Source: Shewanella sp. MBTL60-112-B2
Lineage (GTDB): Bacteria > Pseudomonadota > Gammaproteobacteria > Enterobacterales > Shewanellaceae
DNA: 64,000 nt
Assembly (NCBI RefSeq): GCF_019655055.1
Contig: NZ_BPFA01000028.1
Location: forward strand, 1 to 64,000
Direction: 5' to 3'
Below the pieces are notes generated by a model. It was not told where the DNA came from. It made no database searches and saw nothing but the letters and a program-made list of their open reading frames with translations. Made by a program: the position numbers and the translations under genes. Shown here piece by piece: positions 28,086 through 42,583 of this stretch. Positions within the stretch are counted from its first letter, which is position 1. Every line of letters begins with the position of its first letter.

Positions 28086-28562
28086 TTACATCTGTCTATC
28101 GACTCTTACAAAACCTTGTAAATAGACCACTCTAACATCATCATTAACATTAAACACCATGCCGGGGTCTAAATCTTGGATCACCATCACTTGCTCGCCT
28201 GTGTCTAAAGTGATCATCATTTCTACTAAGCGTAACTCTTGATAATAAGAGCTGTCGCCATAAGTATTTCCGACTCTGGCCCCCAATAAAGCCCCTAAAA
28301 CTGTTGCAACATCTTGACCTGAGCCGCCACCAAATTGATGACCAATAACTCCGCCAATGAGTGCACCACCAAAGGTTTTCCAACCGGTATTACGATCTTC
28401 AACCAGTTGCTTTTGAGTAATATTACGTACAGAGACGACTTGACCGAACTCCACCTTCTCAACAGGAACAGCCTGATTACGATCATAGGGTGCAGCAAAC
28501 GCGCTCTGCATACCAAAAAATAAACAGATAACCATGAAAACAATAAGATGATGTTTCAACAT
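28086..28562 (-). CDS. Glycine-zipper 2TM envelope protein
   Basis: Exported protein of the SlyB/Pcp-like glycine-zipper group. Signal peptide MLKHHLIVFMVICLFFGMQS with likely cleavage after AFA near 23, and no lipobox. The glycine-zipper stretch GGALIGGVIGHQFGGG and the following GALLGARVGNTYG (about 65-100) could form two short membrane hairpin helices. The C-terminal domain (about 108-158, MMITLDTGEQVMVIQD) is the conserved small beta domain. Relatives help keep envelope integrity. It diverges from aat. Confidence 0.85.
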   Translation of the reverse strand: MLKHHLIVFMVICLFFGMQSAFAAPYDRNQAVPVEKVEFGQVVSVRNITQKQLVEDRNTGWKTFGGALIGGVIGHQFGGGSGQDVATVLGALLGARVGNTYGDSSYYQELRLVEMMITLDTGEQVMVIQDLDPGMVFNVNDDVRVVYLQGFVRVDRQM

Positions 28563-28616
28563 AAGACTTTTTCCGCTAACTTTAAGGATAAGTATATTAA
28601 TTAATCTTACTCAATT

Positions 28617-29327
28617 GTGAACTCACTGTCCTATTTAAATCACGCACAGCAAGCTTTCCCACCGCCAGAACAAGCCTTAACTGAACCAAATGGCTTGTTG
28701 GCCGTTGGCGGAGACCTTCATCCAGAGCGCCTATTAAACGCCTATTACAACGGTATTTTCCCTTGGTTTAATCTCGATGATCCTATCCTGTGGTGGTCTC
28801 CTGATCCCCGTGCAGTGTTTGTGCCCGGCAATATGAAAATAAGCCGCAGTTTAGTGAAATACCTAAAAAAACAGAGTTGGACTTATACGATTAATCATAA
28901 TTTTGAAGCCGTCACTGCAGGCTGCGCCGAGCCAAGAGCTGGTCAAGATGGCACTTGGATCTCAAATGAAATCCAGCAAGCTTATCTAGCTCTGCATCAC
29001 CAAGGCCACGCCCACTCTCTTGAAGTTTGGCAAGATAATGAGTTAATCGGCGGTCTGTACGGTTTAGCTATTGGGCAAGTTTTTTGTGGCGAATCCATGT
29101 TTCATCGCGCTACGAACGCCTCTAAAGCTGCTATGATCGTATTACAGCAACATTTACAGCGCTGTGGCTTTAAGCTGATAGACGCCCAAGTGGTCAATCC
29201 ACACTTGGACAGTCTTGGTGCTAAATCCATTAAGCGTGATGATTTTCTCAAGCTATTGGCCCATCTCAGGGATGGAACAGTGAATCCTGATAGCTGGCGC
29301 AAATCCGAGGTAATCCTTGAACTCTAA
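28617..29327 (+). CDS. aat: Leucyl/phenylalanyl-tRNA-protein transferase
   Basis: Transfers Leu or Phe from aminoacyl-tRNA to proteins with N-terminal Lys or Arg, making primary N-degrons for ClpS/ClpAP. The Aat family is clear from [20 protein letters not shown], the signature [21 protein letters not shown] and [18 protein letters not shown]. It has 236 residues, a normal length, and a GTG start without an obvious ribosome-binding site. Its last codons overlap bpt by 11 bases. Confidence 0.96.
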   Translation: MNSLSYLNHAQQAFPPPEQALTEPNGLLAVGGDLHPERLLNAYYNGIFPWFNLDDPILWWSPDPRAVFVPGNMKISRSLVKYLKKQSWTYTINHNFEAVTAGCAEPRAGQDGTWISNEIQQAYLALHHQGHAHSLEVWQDNELIGGLYGLAIGQVFCGESMFHRATNASKAAMIVLQQHLQRCGFKLIDAQVVNPHLDSLGAKSIKRDDFLKLLAHLRDGTVNPDSWRKSEVILEL

Positions 29328-30042
29328 ATCTAGACCCGTCACCGTCGGCAGAACCAAGACCTTCCCTTGTAGTTATTTAGAAGAGCAACAAGAACAGCTG
29401 ATGGTTTTACAAGAAGACGTTATCGATATCGGCTTATTCGAGCAGCTACTTGCTCTTGGGTTTCGTCGCAGCGGCAGTATGATCTACAAGCCACAATGCC
29501 CTCAGTGTAGTGCATGCCTCCCCATCAGGCTGGATATGGACGAATTTAAACTCTCCAAAAGGCAGAAAAGAACATTAAAGAAGAATCAAGATCTGAGCTG
29601 GAAAATTGTTGACCATAAAACACCGCAGCAATATGAGCTTTATGAACGTTACGTCAACACCCGGCATGCTGACGGTCCTATGTACCCTGCAACTCCTGAG
29701 CAATACGATAGTTTTGCAACAGCAAGCTGGTTGCAACCTCTGTTTATTGAGTTAAGACAAGGGGAGGAGCTGGTGGGCGTTGCCGTGACCGATGTGCTCC
29801 CTCACAGCCTATCGGCAATCTATAGTTATTTTGCGCCGGAATTAGAAAAACGCTCATTAGGCAGCTTACTTATTTTACTGCAAACTCAGATAACTAAAAT
29901 GATGCAGAAACGTTTTTTATACCTCGGCTATCAAATTGATGAGTCGAGAAAAATGAACTACAAACGTGACTATCGTCCCCACCAAATTTTGACACAATCG
30001 GGTTGGGTTTCTCAGATTGCGATTAAAAACATAGCAGATTGA
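29317..30042 (+). CDS. bpt: Bpt-type aminoacyl-tRNA-protein transferase
   Basis: N-end-rule transferase related to eukaryotic Ate1. By analogy with Vibrio Bpt it adds Leu to proteins with N-terminal Asp or Glu. Conserved blocks are [14 protein letters not shown], the Cys cluster [12 protein letters not shown] (about 61-72) and the ATE C-terminal region ending [20 protein letters not shown]. The TTG start overlaps the end of aat and follows GAGG by 6 bases, so both transferases are made by coupled translation. 241 residues. Between them Aat and Bpt cover basic and acidic N termini. Confidence 0.93.
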   Translation: MNSKSRPVTVGRTKTFPCSYLEEQQEQLMVLQEDVIDIGLFEQLLALGFRRSGSMIYKPQCPQCSACLPIRLDMDEFKLSKRQKRTLKKNQDLSWKIVDHKTPQQYELYERYVNTRHADGPMYPATPEQYDSFATASWLQPLFIELRQGEELVGVAVTDVLPHSLSAIYSYFAPELEKRSLGSLLILLQTQITKMMQKRFLYLGYQIDESRKMNYKRDYRPHQILTQSGWVSQIAIKNIAD

Positions 30043-30150
30043 GTCACAACGGCTCTGTATAGGTTGATATGGATAACTTTGCTTTACAGTAGCGTGATTT
30101 TGCGGCATGATGTGCCCGTTTTATTATTTGAAGGCTAACAGGATAACTGA

Positions 30151-30372
<222 letters not shown>

Positions 30373-30395
30373 GTTATTAGCCAATATAACGTATA

Positions 30396-30423
30396 GAAAA
30401 AAGCCGGCAATGCCGGCTTTTTG
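30396..30423. terminator. infA terminator
   Basis: AAAAAGCCGGCA-ATGCCGGCTTTTT: a GC-rich palindromic stem with A and T runs on both sides, between convergent infA and clpA. Confidence 0.88.
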
Positions 30424-30543
30424 TTGTCTGTTATTTGCAAGCTAACTCTTTATCCTTAAAAGGACAGTGATTGAGTTTGCAGGGTTGGAGCCAATAAGTA
30501 ACAGCGAGACTATCACTTATCGACTCAGTAACCTCTCTTAAGC

Positions 30544-32802
30544 TTAGTGCGCCACTTTCTCTAAAGACTCAGTGGTGATCACAATCTCATCACCCTTGGC
30601 GTCGACTCGGGCAGTACCGCCCTTCTCTAGCTCGCCGAATAAAATCTCATCAGCCAATGGTCGCTTGATAAGCTCAGTAACTACGCGCGCCATCGGACGT
30701 GCGCCCATCGATTTATCGTAGCCTTTCTCTGCGAGTAGCGTTCTAGCTTCATCGCTAACATCAAGCGTCACAGACTTATCATCAAGTTGCGCTTGTAGCT
30801 CAACTAAGAACTTATCGACTACTTTCGCTATGACAGTCATATCGAGATGGTTGAACCAGATAATCGAGTCGAGTCGGTTACGGAACTCAGGTGAAAACAC
30901 CTTATTGATTTCCGACAAAGCGTCTTGAGTATGATCTTGCTGCTTAAAGCCAATCGACTTACGAATGGTCTCCTGTACACCGGCGTTAGTTGTCATCACT
31001 AAGGTGACATGTCTAAAGTCAGCTTTACGGCCGTTATTATCGGTCAGGGTACCGTGATCCATTACCTGCAGTAGCAAGTTATACACATCAGGATGCGCTT
31101 TTTCTATCTCATCGAGCAGCACCACACAATGTGGATTCTTAATCACAGCGTCAGTTAATAGGCCACCTTGGTCATAGCCAACATAACCTGGAGGCGCACC
31201 GATCAAACGTGAGACCGTATGGCTTTCCATGTATTCCGACATATCGAACCGCACGAGGTTCAAGCTTAAACACTTAGCCAGCTGACTGGTCACCTCTGTT
31301 TTACCCACACCGGTTGGACCGGCAAACAAGAAGCTACCTACAGGCTTATGCTCACCACCTAGACCGCTTCGAGACAAGCGAATAGCCGAACTAAGCCCCT
31401 CAATCGCCTGGTCTTGGCCAAACACCACCATTTTAAGGTTACGCTCAAGGTTTTTAAGCATATCCTTGTCAGAGCTCGATACGGACTTCTCAGGTATACG
31501 AGCCATCTTAGCGATAATCGACTCGATTTCCGCTTGGCCAATTGTCTTCTTACGCTTGCTCGCTGGCTGCATAGCCATTCGCGCGCCTGCTTCGTCTATC
31601 ACATCAATAGCTTTGTCAGGCAAGTGTCTATCGTTGATATGCTTATCAGATAACCTTGCCGCTACGCTTAATGCCGCCATGGTATAACGCACATTATGGT
31701 GCTCTTCATACTTTGACTTAAGACCTTGTAAAATCTTAGTGGTCTCAGCAACTGACGGCTCGTTAATATCCACCTTCTGAAAACGGCGTGCTAGCGCTCG
31801 ATCCTTCTCAAAAATACTTTGGTACTCTTGGAACGTAGTCGAGCCCATGCAGCGAAGCTTACCACCTGACAACAATGGTTTAAGCAAATTAGAGGCGTCC
31901 ATGACACCACCTGAAGCTGAACCAGCACCGATAATGGTATGGATTTCATCGATAAATAAAATCGCATGCTCGTCATTTGCTAATTCTTTGAGTAAGCCTT
32001 TAAAGCGCTTCTCAAAATCACCGCGGTACTTGGTACCAGCAAGCAGAGCACCTAAGTCGAGCGAATAAACTGTCGCTTCACTCATCACTTCCGGCACTTC
32101 TTGTTTAACGATGCGATAAGCTAAGCCTTCAGCAATGGCAGTTTTTCCCACCCCAGCCTCACCCACAAGCAGCGGGTTATTCTTACGGCGTCGACAAAGA
32201 ATTTGAATCGAGCGTTCAATCTCTTCACTACGGCCAATAAGCGGGTCAATACTGCCGTTTTTAGCTAGCTCATTTAAATTAGCGGTAAACTGAGACAAGA
32301 TACTGCGCTCTTCTTCGCTCTCAGTTTGATCTTCGATACGGCTTTGCTCTGGATCGTTATCGATGTCGTTTTTCGAAAAACCATGGGAAATAAAGTTGAC
32401 CACATCTAAACGGGTTACATCGCCGGTTCGAAGAAGGTAAACCGCTTGCGACTCTTGCTCACTGAAAATGGCGACTAAGACATTGGCACCGGTAACCTCA
32501 TTGCGGCCTGATGACTGCACATGAAATACCGCCCTTTGCAGAACGCGTTGAAAACCGAGTGTCGGCTGCGTCTCTTTCTCGTCTTCTGGATCGGAAATAA
32601 TTGGCGTGGTTTGTTGAATGAAGCTAGAGACTTCATTTCTTAATTTCTCTAAATTTGCTCCGCAAGCAACTAACGCCTCTTGTGCGGCTGGGTTATCGAT
32701 TAATGCCAACAATAGATGCTCAACCGTCATGTACTCATGACGTGCATCTCTGGCTTGCTGAAAAGCCAGATTTAAGGTGACTTCAAGATCTTTATTTAAC
32801 AT
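30544..32802 (-). CDS. clpA: ATP-dependent Clp protease ATPase subunit ClpA
   Basis: AAA+ unfoldase of the ClpAP protease. The N domain (1-140) binds ClpS. D1 has Walker A GEAGVGKT (214-221); D2 has Walker A GPTGVGKT (495-502) and Walker B VVLLDEIE. The IGF tripeptide at 617-619 is the ClpP-docking loop, at the same position as IGL of E. coli ClpA. The ATG was chosen over a GTG two codons upstream because AGGGGG is correctly placed and MLNKDLE matches the family. 752 residues. It follows clpS on the same strand (38 bases). Confidence 0.97.
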   Translation of the reverse strand: MLNKDLEVTLNLAFQQARDARHEYMTVEHLLLALIDNPAAQEALVACGANLEKLRNEVSSFIQQTTPIISDPEDEKETQPTLGFQRVLQRAVFHVQSSGRNEVTGANVLVAIFSEQESQAVYLLRTGDVTRLDVVNFISHGFSKNDIDNDPEQSRIEDQTESEEERSILSQFTANLNELAKNGSIDPLIGRSEEIERSIQILCRRRKNNPLLVGEAGVGKTAIAEGLAYRIVKQEVPEVMSEATVYSLDLGALLAGTKYRGDFEKRFKGLLKELANDEHAILFIDEIHTIIGAGSASGGVMDASNLLKPLLSGGKLRCMGSTTFQEYQSIFEKDRALARRFQKVDINEPSVAETTKILQGLKSKYEEHHNVRYTMAALSVAARLSDKHINDRHLPDKAIDVIDEAGARMAMQPASKRKKTIGQAEIESIIAKMARIPEKSVSSSDKDMLKNLERNLKMVVFGQDQAIEGLSSAIRLSRSGLGGEHKPVGSFLFAGPTGVGKTEVTSQLAKCLSLNLVRFDMSEYMESHTVSRLIGAPPGYVGYDQGGLLTDAVIKNPHCVVLLDEIEKAHPDVYNLLLQVMDHGTLTDNNGRKADFRHVTLVMTTNAGVQETIRKSIGFKQQDHTQDALSEINKVFSPEFRNRLDSIIWFNHLDMTVIAKVVDKFLVELQAQLDDKSVTLDVSDEARTLLAEKGYDKSMGARPMARVVTELIKRPLADEILFGELEKGGTARVDAKGDEIVITTESLEKVAH

Positions 32803-32840
32803 AAGCACCCCCTAAAAAAATACTACAGAATCAGCCAGAT

Positions 32841-33149
32841 TTAGGCTTCCTCTAATGAACACAGTAACGGATGTTGGTTTTGTCTTGCAAATTGATTTAC
32901 TTGGGCAACCTTAGTTTCTGCAATTCCAAAAGGGTAAATACCGCAAATTCCTTTGCCTTTGTGGTGAATTGCCAACATGATTTCCGTTGCTTGTTGTTCG
33001 TCTTTCTTAAAAAATAGCTGTAAAATCTCAATGACAAAATCCATCGGTGTATAATCATCATTGTTTAAAATCACTTTATACATAGAAGGCTGTTTAAGTT
33101 CAGATTCAACGCTTTCTTCTACGTGTTCGATATTTTCTGTTCTACTCAT
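32841..33149 (-). CDS. clpS: ClpAP adaptor ClpS
   Basis: N-degron recognin that delivers substrates with N-terminal Leu, Phe, Tyr or Trp to ClpA. A flexible N-terminal tail (1-24) precedes the core with [21 protein letters not shown], containing the substrate-pocket Asn-Asp-Asp, and [20 protein letters not shown]. 102 residues, a usual length. It is upstream of clpA in the same operon and divergent from cspD. Confidence 0.97.
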   Translation of the reverse strand: MSRTENIEHVEESVESELKQPSMYKVILNNDDYTPMDFVIEILQLFFKKDEQQATEIMLAIHHKGKGICGIYPFGIAETKVAQVNQFARQNQHPLLCSLEEA

Positions 33150-33281
33150 ATCCCAATATTAGCCTCTAGTTTTGGCTTGTACCAATTGATTATGTAACTC
33201 AGTCTGTTTGTTGAACAAATCCTACCAAATTTTCATCAGGTACGACTTGTTAAAAAATGTTGCTTTTTTGTTAACTTTATC

Positions 33282-33310
33282 TTGACAACCACTTATTCAG
33301 CTTTCATTCT
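33282..33310 (+). promoter_or_regulatory. Possible cspD promoter
   Basis: A consensus -35 TTGACA (33282-33287) is followed after 17 bases by a poor -10 CATTCT. It would give a leader of about 70 bases before cspD, as is common for cold-shock genes. Confidence 0.3.
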
Positions 33311-33388
33311 GTTCATTAAGCGAGGAGTTTCCCCGCTGATAAGTTTTACTATCTTACTGGGAAGTGGACAACAGAAGGAAGTGGAAGT

Positions 33389-33595
33389 ATGGCAAGCGGA
33401 ACTGTTAAATGGTTCAACAACGCCAAAGGATTCGGGTTTATATGCCCTGATGCTGGCGGTGAAGATGTTTTTGCACACTATTCTACCATTGAAATGGAAG
33501 GCTATCGAACGCTAAAAGCAGGCCAACCAGTCAGTTTTGAGGTAGAAGCAGGTCCAAAAGGTATGCACGCGTCAGCAATATCGCCAACGAACTAA
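33389..33595 (+). CDS. cspD: Cold-shock-domain protein CspD
   Basis: 68-residue single-stranded nucleic-acid-binding protein of the cold-shock family. RNP1 is KGFGFI, RNP2 is VFAHY. The sequence [17 protein letters not shown] with [12 protein letters not shown] and the position beside clpS identify CspD, which in E. coli inhibits replication initiation in stationary phase. The ribosome-binding region is the purine-rich GAAGGAAGTGGAAGT just before ATG. Confidence 0.93.
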   Translation: MASGTVKWFNNAKGFGFICPDAGGEDVFAHYSTIEMEGYRTLKAGQPVSFEVEAGPKGMHASAISPTN

Positions 33596-33674
33596 AATAA
33601 AATTAGATAAACCCAGCTACATAAGTAAAAGTTTAAATACTTATTTAGATTGGTTTATGTTGCGATAAAGACAC

Positions 33675-33710
33675 AAAAGCAGAGTAGCAAAAGCTACTCT
33701 GCTTTTTTTT
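33675..33710 (+). terminator. cspD terminator
   Basis: Perfect stem AAAGCAGAGTAGC/GCTACTCTGCTTT with an AAAA loop, then T8. Confidence 0.93.
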
Positions 33711-33985
33711 GTTTATACCAATTGCATTATAAGTCTGTTCATTCAGTGGAATTCAAAGCGCTGAAGGCAAGCTGGGAACTTGCAGCGAATAGTTGTTCTC
33801 AGCTCTAGTTTCAGGGTTCTGGGTTCGCCCTACTTCCTAACTCCTTTTAGCCGTATATCGAAAATTTCAGGCGCAGCATGCAGTGCTTTACCACTTGCTT
33901 TAAACAGCTTCTTTAAACATCAGCCACCCAGGGTGAAGCTCTCAAGCATTGCACTTCAGCTTTGCATTGACTCACTTCAAAAAAC
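33711..33985. repeat. Non-coding segment, possible dispersed repeat
   Basis: 275 bases between the cspD and icd terminators. It begins ATACCAATTGCATTATAAG, a string I associate from memory with dispersed intergenic repeats in Shewanella and Vibrio, and holds a GCAAG-N7-CTTGC hairpin near 33769. Open frames across it show no family resemblance. A genome-wide self-comparison is needed; no second copy was seen in this window. Confidence 0.3.
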
Positions 33986-34013
33986 AAAAAGGCCTGCATT
34001 TAGCAGGCCTTTA
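33986..34013 (-). terminator. icd terminator
   Basis: GGCCTGC-ATTTA-GCAGGCC. On the minus strand it is followed by T5 and more T-rich sequence. Confidence 0.85.
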
Positions 34014-34097
34014 AATAACGCAATCAAATTGCTATCGGTAACTTAAGCTTGCGATATCAAACTACCAAGGCTTAAACAAATATGATTAATAATTGGT

Positions 34098-36623
<2,526 letters not shown>

Positions 36624-37361
36624 GTGACACAGCCATTTTCAAAAACAAGAAACAGTAATAAATCAACCAGCAAAAGCAATAAGTCGACCGGCTTCGGCAA
36701 CGCTGCCGGCAACAAGCTGGCTGGAAGCGCAAAAGCTCAGGCAAGAAGCAGCAAGCCTCATAATCGAGTTGATAACAAGACTAGGGCAAAACCCAAAACG
36801 GTTGCCAACCCAGTCATAGTGCTATTTAACAAGCCTTTTGATGTGCTTTGCCAGTTCACCGATGAACAAGGCCGTAAAACTCTCAAAGACTTTATCCCAA
36901 TTCCTGGGGTTTACGCTGCAGGCCGTTTAGATAGAGACAGTGAAGGATTATTGTTACTGACTAATGACGGCAAGTTGCAGTCACAAATAACCGAACCCAA
37001 GAAGAAAACCTATAAAACTTATTGGGCACAAGTTGAAGGTAAGCCGACTGAAGCAGATCTTGAAAAACTACGTCAAGGTGTTGAGCTAAAAGACGGCATG
37101 ACGCTACCAGCCCAAATAAACATTATGCACAAGCCCGAGATCTGGGACAGAACGCCTCCTATTCGTGAGCGCGCTAATATCCCAACTACTTGGTTAGAAA
37201 TACAGATCTGTGAAGGTAGAAATCGTCAAGTAAGACGTATGACCGCCCATATCGGCTTCCCTACATTAAGATTAATCCGCTATAAAATAGGTCAATGGAG
37301 TCTAGATGACCTACAAAATGGTGACTATCGTCAACTTGATATGAAAAACAAACCTGTGTGA
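36624..37361 (+). CDS. rluE: 23S rRNA pseudouridine synthase RluE-like
   Basis: RsuA/RluB/E/F-family enzyme, probably making pseudouridine 2457 of 23S rRNA. The catalytic Asp103 lies in [17 protein letters not shown]. Downstream family blocks are [12 protein letters not shown] and [23 protein letters not shown]. The first 60 residues are a Ser/Lys/Asn-rich basic tail with no S4 domain, as in RluE. The start is a GTG with weak ribosome-binding signal, so the tail length is uncertain. nudJ follows after 10 bases, the same pairing as in E. coli. Confidence 0.92.
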   Translation: MTQPFSKTRNSNKSTSKSNKSTGFGNAAGNKLAGSAKAQARSSKPHNRVDNKTRAKPKTVANPVIVLFNKPFDVLCQFTDEQGRKTLKDFIPIPGVYAAGRLDRDSEGLLLLTNDGKLQSQITEPKKKTYKTYWAQVEGKPTEADLEKLRQGVELKDGMTLPAQINIMHKPEIWDRTPPIRERANIPTTWLEIQICEGRNRQVRRMTAHIGFPTLRLIRYKIGQWSLDDLQNGDYRQLDMKNKPV

Positions 37362-37371
37362 GTAACAAGCC

Positions 37372-37824
37372 ATGACAGAGCGCTATAAACCCAACACCAC
37401 TGTTGCCTGCGTGATTGAAGCCCAAGGAAGGTTTCTATTAGTCGAAGAGGTTATTGAAGGTGAAACCCAATACAATCAACCTGCCGGCCATATTGAAGCC
37501 AATGAATCGATTATCAATGCCTGTATTCGTGAAGTAAAAGAGGAAACAGGACTGAGTATCGAGCCACAAGGTGTGGTGGGGATATATCAGTTTAGTGCCA
37601 GTGAAACACTTGCTTTTGTTCGTTACACTTTCTATCTCAAACTAGACAAGCAATTAGCGTCTCAACCTGAAGACCCGGTGATACAAGCTCTGAAGTGGCT
37701 TACATTAGCTGAAATTGTCGCCGTATCACCTCAATTGAGGAGTCCATTAGTGCTCAAATCCATTACCGATTATTTAGCTGGAAACCATTACCCATTGAGC
37801 ATTCTAAATGATGAGTATTTGTAA
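37372..37824 (+). CDS. nudJ: Nudix phosphatase NudJ
   Basis: Cytoplasmic Nudix hydrolase acting on nucleoside tri/diphosphates and thiamine pyrophosphate precursors in E. coli. The Nudix box is complete: GHIEANESIINACIREVKEE followed by TGL (GX5EX7REUXEEXGU), at about residues 38-60. 150 residues, family length. It probably shares a transcript with rluE (10-base gap). mnmA lies downstream, after a 267-bp spacer in which nothing else was recognised. Confidence 0.92.
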   Translation: MTERYKPNTTVACVIEAQGRFLLVEEVIEGETQYNQPAGHIEANESIINACIREVKEETGLSIEPQGVVGIYQFSASETLAFVRYTFYLKLDKQLASQPEDPVIQALKWLTLAEIVAVSPQLRSPLVLKSITDYLAGNHYPLSILNDEYL

Positions 37825-38091
37825 ATTTATACTGACTTAACATCTTAACGCGCAACATAAATCCCCCCCACTGATTTGACTGCATGGATGAATATTCAAC
37901 TCTAGTCATCATCCCTATGCGAATAAAGCCAAAAGATAAATACTCGCTAGATAGCCCAGCCTCATAATGCATGATAGAATATGCACCCGCAGAAAGCCGC
38001 GGCTTGAACTATGTATCTCGATTGTAAATCCCATTCGTTGAGATACCGATTCGCAGCAATATTCAGTAAACACAAGGTTTTTTTAGGATTT

Positions 38092-39207
38092 ATGACGTCA
38101 ATCGAACCCACTCATCTTGGTAAAAAAGTCATCGTCGGCATGTCCGGTGGTGTTGATTCATCAGTTTCAGCCTACCTGTTAATGAAACAGGGTTACCAGG
38201 TTGAAGGCCTGTTCATGAAGAACTGGGAAGAAGATGACACGGATGAATATTGCGCGGCAGCTGACGATCTTAAAGATGCACAAGCTGTATGCGACAAACT
38301 AGGCATTAAGCTGCACACAGTTAACTTCGCTTCAGAATATTGGGACAACGTGTTCGAATACTTCTTGGCTGAGTACAAAGCTGGCCGCACACCAAACCCA
38401 GATATCATGTGTAACAAAGAGATTAAGTTTAAAGCTTTCCTTGAGTTTGCAGATGAGATCTTAGACGCAGATTTCATTGCAATGGGCCACTATGTGCGCC
38501 GCCGCGACATAGACGGTACCAGCCAAATGCTGCGTGGCGTTGATGGTAACAAAGACCAAAGCTACTTCTTATATACTTTAGGCTACGAGCAGGTTGCTCG
38601 CTCATTGTTCCCAGTTGGTGAACTCGATAAGAGCGAAGTTCGCGAAATTGCTAAAGAGATGGGCCTAATCACCCACGATAAGAAAGACAGTACCGGTATT
38701 TGCTTTATCGGTGAGCGTAAGTTTACTGATTTCTTGCAAACCTTTTTACCGGCACAGCCTGGTAATATCGAAACCAGCGAAGGCGAAGTCATTGGTACAC
38801 ACCAGGGCTTGATGTACCACACTCTTGGCCAACGCAAGGGTCTTGGTATTGGCGGTCTTAAAAACAGCAATGAAGACCCTTGGTACGTGGTTGAAAAAGA
38901 CCTAGTACGTAACGTATTGATTGTTGGCCAAGGTGGCAACCACCCTCGCCTAATGTCAAATGGCTTAGTGGCTAATCAGCTACATTGGGTTGACCGCAAA
39001 GGCCCAGCAGACGGTTCAAACATCACTGTTAAGACTCGTTATCGCCAGCAAGATGTACCGTGTCGTGTCACCTACGACAACGATGATGTACTGCGCGTTA
39101 TTTTTGACGAGCCTGTAGCTGCTGTAACACCTGGTCAATCGGCTGTTTTTTATGATGGTGAAATCTGCCTAGGTGGCGGCATTATTGACGCACTAATAAG
39201 AGATTAA
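38092..39207 (+). CDS. mnmA: tRNA-specific 2-thiouridylase
   Basis: Makes the 2-thio group of s2U34 in tRNA Lys, Glu and Gln, with sulfur relayed by Tus proteins. The PP-loop is GMSGGVDSS (16-24). The catalytic cysteines are Cys107 (MCNKEIKF) and Cys204 (STGICFIGE). The start was set at the internal ATG after AGGA because the 27-residue upstream extension is not family sequence; this gives 371 residues (E. coli 368). First gene of mnmA-hflD-purB. Confidence 0.96.
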   Translation: MTSIEPTHLGKKVIVGMSGGVDSSVSAYLLMKQGYQVEGLFMKNWEEDDTDEYCAAADDLKDAQAVCDKLGIKLHTVNFASEYWDNVFEYFLAEYKAGRTPNPDIMCNKEIKFKAFLEFADEILDADFIAMGHYVRRRDIDGTSQMLRGVDGNKDQSYFLYTLGYEQVARSLFPVGELDKSEVREIAKEMGLITHDKKDSTGICFIGERKFTDFLQTFLPAQPGNIETSEGEVIGTHQGLMYHTLGQRKGLGIGGLKNSNEDPWYVVEKDLVRNVLIVGQGGNHPRLMSNGLVANQLHWVDRKGPADGSNITVKTRYRQQDVPCRVTYDNDDVLRVIFDEPVAAVTPGQSAVFYDGEICLGGGIIDALIRD

Positions 39208-39210
39208 TTA

Positions 39211-39828
39211 ATGAGTGATCAGCTGTTTGAACGCACTATGGCCTTTGCTGGTATTTTACAAGCAGTGGCCCAAGTTCAGTATATTGCAAGACACGGTGAC
39301 TCAGACAAAGAAGCCTTAGCTGCAAGCCTGCAATCTGTTTTAGTCACTAACCCTGAGTCGACAAGTGATGTCTATGCTGACAAATTTGCACTTAGAAAAG
39401 GTTATGAGCTAATTGTTAGCCAGCTTGGTGACGCCAAGCAAAAAGATGTTGAGGTCACTCGCTATTTAGTGGGTATTTTAGCATTAGAGCGCAAATTGAC
39501 TCGCTCATCGAACGCAATGGGCATGCTGAGCGAACGCATCAACCAAATTCATCGTCAACTGAATCACTTTGAGATCACCGATGAGCAAGTGATTGCCAAC
39601 TTTGCTGGTATTTATAGCGACATAATCAGTGAACTTGGCCCCAAACTGCAGATTTCAGGTAATCCAGAGTTTCTTAAGCGTACCCAAACACAACAAAAAA
39701 TTCGCGCTCTTTTACTGTCTGCCATGCGCAGCGCAGTGCTATGGCGTCAATTAGGAGGCAAGCGTAGGCACCTTGTCTTTGCAAGAAAAACAATAGTAGA
39801 CACAGCTATGAAAAGCCTCACCCTATAA
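39211..39828 (+). CDS. hflD: HflD
   Basis: Peripheral membrane protein of the HflD family, known in E. coli for lowering phage lambda CII activity; its cellular role is unclear. All-helical, 205 residues, with family-like [21 protein letters not shown] at the start and [21 protein letters not shown] near the end. It begins 3 bases after mnmA and lies 31 bases before purB, the conserved order of gammaproteobacteria. Confidence 0.93.
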   Translation: MSDQLFERTMAFAGILQAVAQVQYIARHGDSDKEALAASLQSVLVTNPESTSDVYADKFALRKGYELIVSQLGDAKQKDVEVTRYLVGILALERKLTRSSNAMGMLSERINQIHRQLNHFEITDEQVIANFAGIYSDIISELGPKLQISGNPEFLKRTQTQQKIRALLLSAMRSAVLWRQLGGKRRHLVFARKTIVDTAMKSLTL

Positions 39829-39835
39829 TATTTAA

Positions 39836-41230
<1,395 letters not shown>

Positions 41231-41263
41231 TTACCTTTTTAGCAACTTGCTATTAAAGGATTG

Positions 41264-41300
41264 ATAAAGGCGTTAAGCTTAGGTTTAGCGCCTTTATTTT
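41264..41300 (+). terminator. purB terminator
   Basis: Stem ATAAAGGCG/CGCCTTTAT, loop of about 16 bases, then TTTTAT. Confidence 0.75.
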
Positions 41301-41374
41301 ATCTAAGATTTAGTCACTGCTTGCAGCAAAATTTCATTTCACCTCAGCCAATAGACAAGAGTAGCCTCCTCATT

Positions 41375-42505
41375 ATGTTTAGCCTCAACTTTGATACCAG
41401 CGAATTTTTAACACGATACTGGCAACAACAGCCTATCTTAATTAAGAATGCATTCCCAAATTTTGAAGATCTCCTTAGCGCAGATGAACTAGCCGGCCTT
41501 GCCTGTGAAGAGTCTGTCGCATCAAGGGTGGTTGTGACTAAGCCTGACGATTGGCAAATTATCGAAGGTCCCTTTGAAGGTTATGATCAGTTTGGTAATG
41601 AGAACTGGCAATTACTGGTTCAAGCACTAAACCATTGGCACCCAGACTCAAGCGAGTTTATCAATGCTTTTCGCTTTATTCCCGACTGGCGCTTCGATGA
41701 TTTAATGGTCTCTTTTGCAACCCCTGGTGGTGGCGTAGGCGCACATATTGATAACTATGATGTGTTTATTATTCAAGGTGAAGGTCAGCGTCACTGGACG
41801 GTGGGTGATAAAGGCCAATATGCGCCAAAAAATAATGACCCAACCACACCGTTAATTGAAGGTTTTGAGCCAATCATCGATGTGGTGCTTGAAAAAGGTG
41901 ACTTACTCTATATTCCTCCAGGCTTCCCGCATCAAGGCCAAACCTTAACATTAGCAATGAGCTACTCCATTGGCTTTCGCGCGCCAAGCCAGCAAGAGCT
42001 ATTTAGTGAAATGGCCGATGCCTTAATTGACGCCAATAGCGGATTAAAACGCTTCACCTCAAGTGATGAGCCAAAGCTTGCTAGCCAAATAAGTACTTCA
42101 CACCAGCAAGATATGATGGCGTTAATTACCGAGCTAGCAAACGATCCAACTTCATATCAAGTTATGCTGGGAAAAATGCTAAGTCAGAACCGTTTTGAGC
42201 TGGATATTTGCGAACCTGAAGAAGCCTACACTACTGATGATATGAGTGATTATATTGCCCAAGGAGCGCAGTTATACCGTATCGGTGGCTTAAAATTACT
42301 AAAACTTGAAGACGATAGTATTTCACGCATCTTTGTTAATGGTGAAGCCATCAAATACCCAGCAGCGATTGAAACTGAGGTGCAGCAATTATGTGAGCGC
42401 TTCACGTTTGATAATGAGCAAACTGCCATGCTAATCCAAACACCAGCAACTCAGGCTTTAATATTAGACTTACTAAACCGCGGCTATTTCTATTTCGGTG
42501 AGTAA
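41375..42505 (+). CDS. roxA: Ribosomal protein uL16 3-hydroxylase RoxA
   Basis: JmjC-type 2OG-Fe(II) oxygenase that hydroxylates an arginine of ribosomal protein L16 (YcfD in E. coli). The iron ligands are His124, Asp126 (GAHIDNYDVF) and His186 (PPGFPHQG), nearly the numbering of YcfD. The cupin domain (about 90-215) is followed by dimerisation and winged-helix-like C-terminal parts. The internal ATG was chosen because FSLNFDTSEFLTRYWQQQP begins the conserved sequence and the longer form overlaps the purB terminator; 376 residues. Ribosome-binding site weak. Confidence 0.94.
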   Translation: MFSLNFDTSEFLTRYWQQQPILIKNAFPNFEDLLSADELAGLACEESVASRVVVTKPDDWQIIEGPFEGYDQFGNENWQLLVQALNHWHPDSSEFINAFRFIPDWRFDDLMVSFATPGGGVGAHIDNYDVFIIQGEGQRHWTVGDKGQYAPKNNDPTTPLIEGFEPIIDVVLEKGDLLYIPPGFPHQGQTLTLAMSYSIGFRAPSQQELFSEMADALIDANSGLKRFTSSDEPKLASQISTSHQQDMMALITELANDPTSYQVMLGKMLSQNRFELDICEPEEAYTTDDMSDYIAQGAQLYRIGGLKLLKLEDDSISRIFVNGEAIKYPAAIETEVQQLCERFTFDNEQTAMLIQTPATQALILDLLNRGYFYFGE

Positions 42506-42524
42506 ACTGACTAATAATCGCGAT

Positions 42525-42553
42525 CAAAAAAGGCATCTAGTGATGCCTTTTTA
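42525..42553. terminator. Bidirectional terminator, roxA / DUF4826
   Basis: AAAAAAGGCATC-TAGT-GATGCCTTTTT between convergent genes. Confidence 0.88.
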
Positions 42554-42583
42554 GTACAACAAATACTTGCCGATGAAATGAAC

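Noticed and set aside
33780-34046. 88-residue frame between cspD and icd
   Set aside because: It runs through the icd terminator, has no ribosome-binding site and low-complexity sequence.
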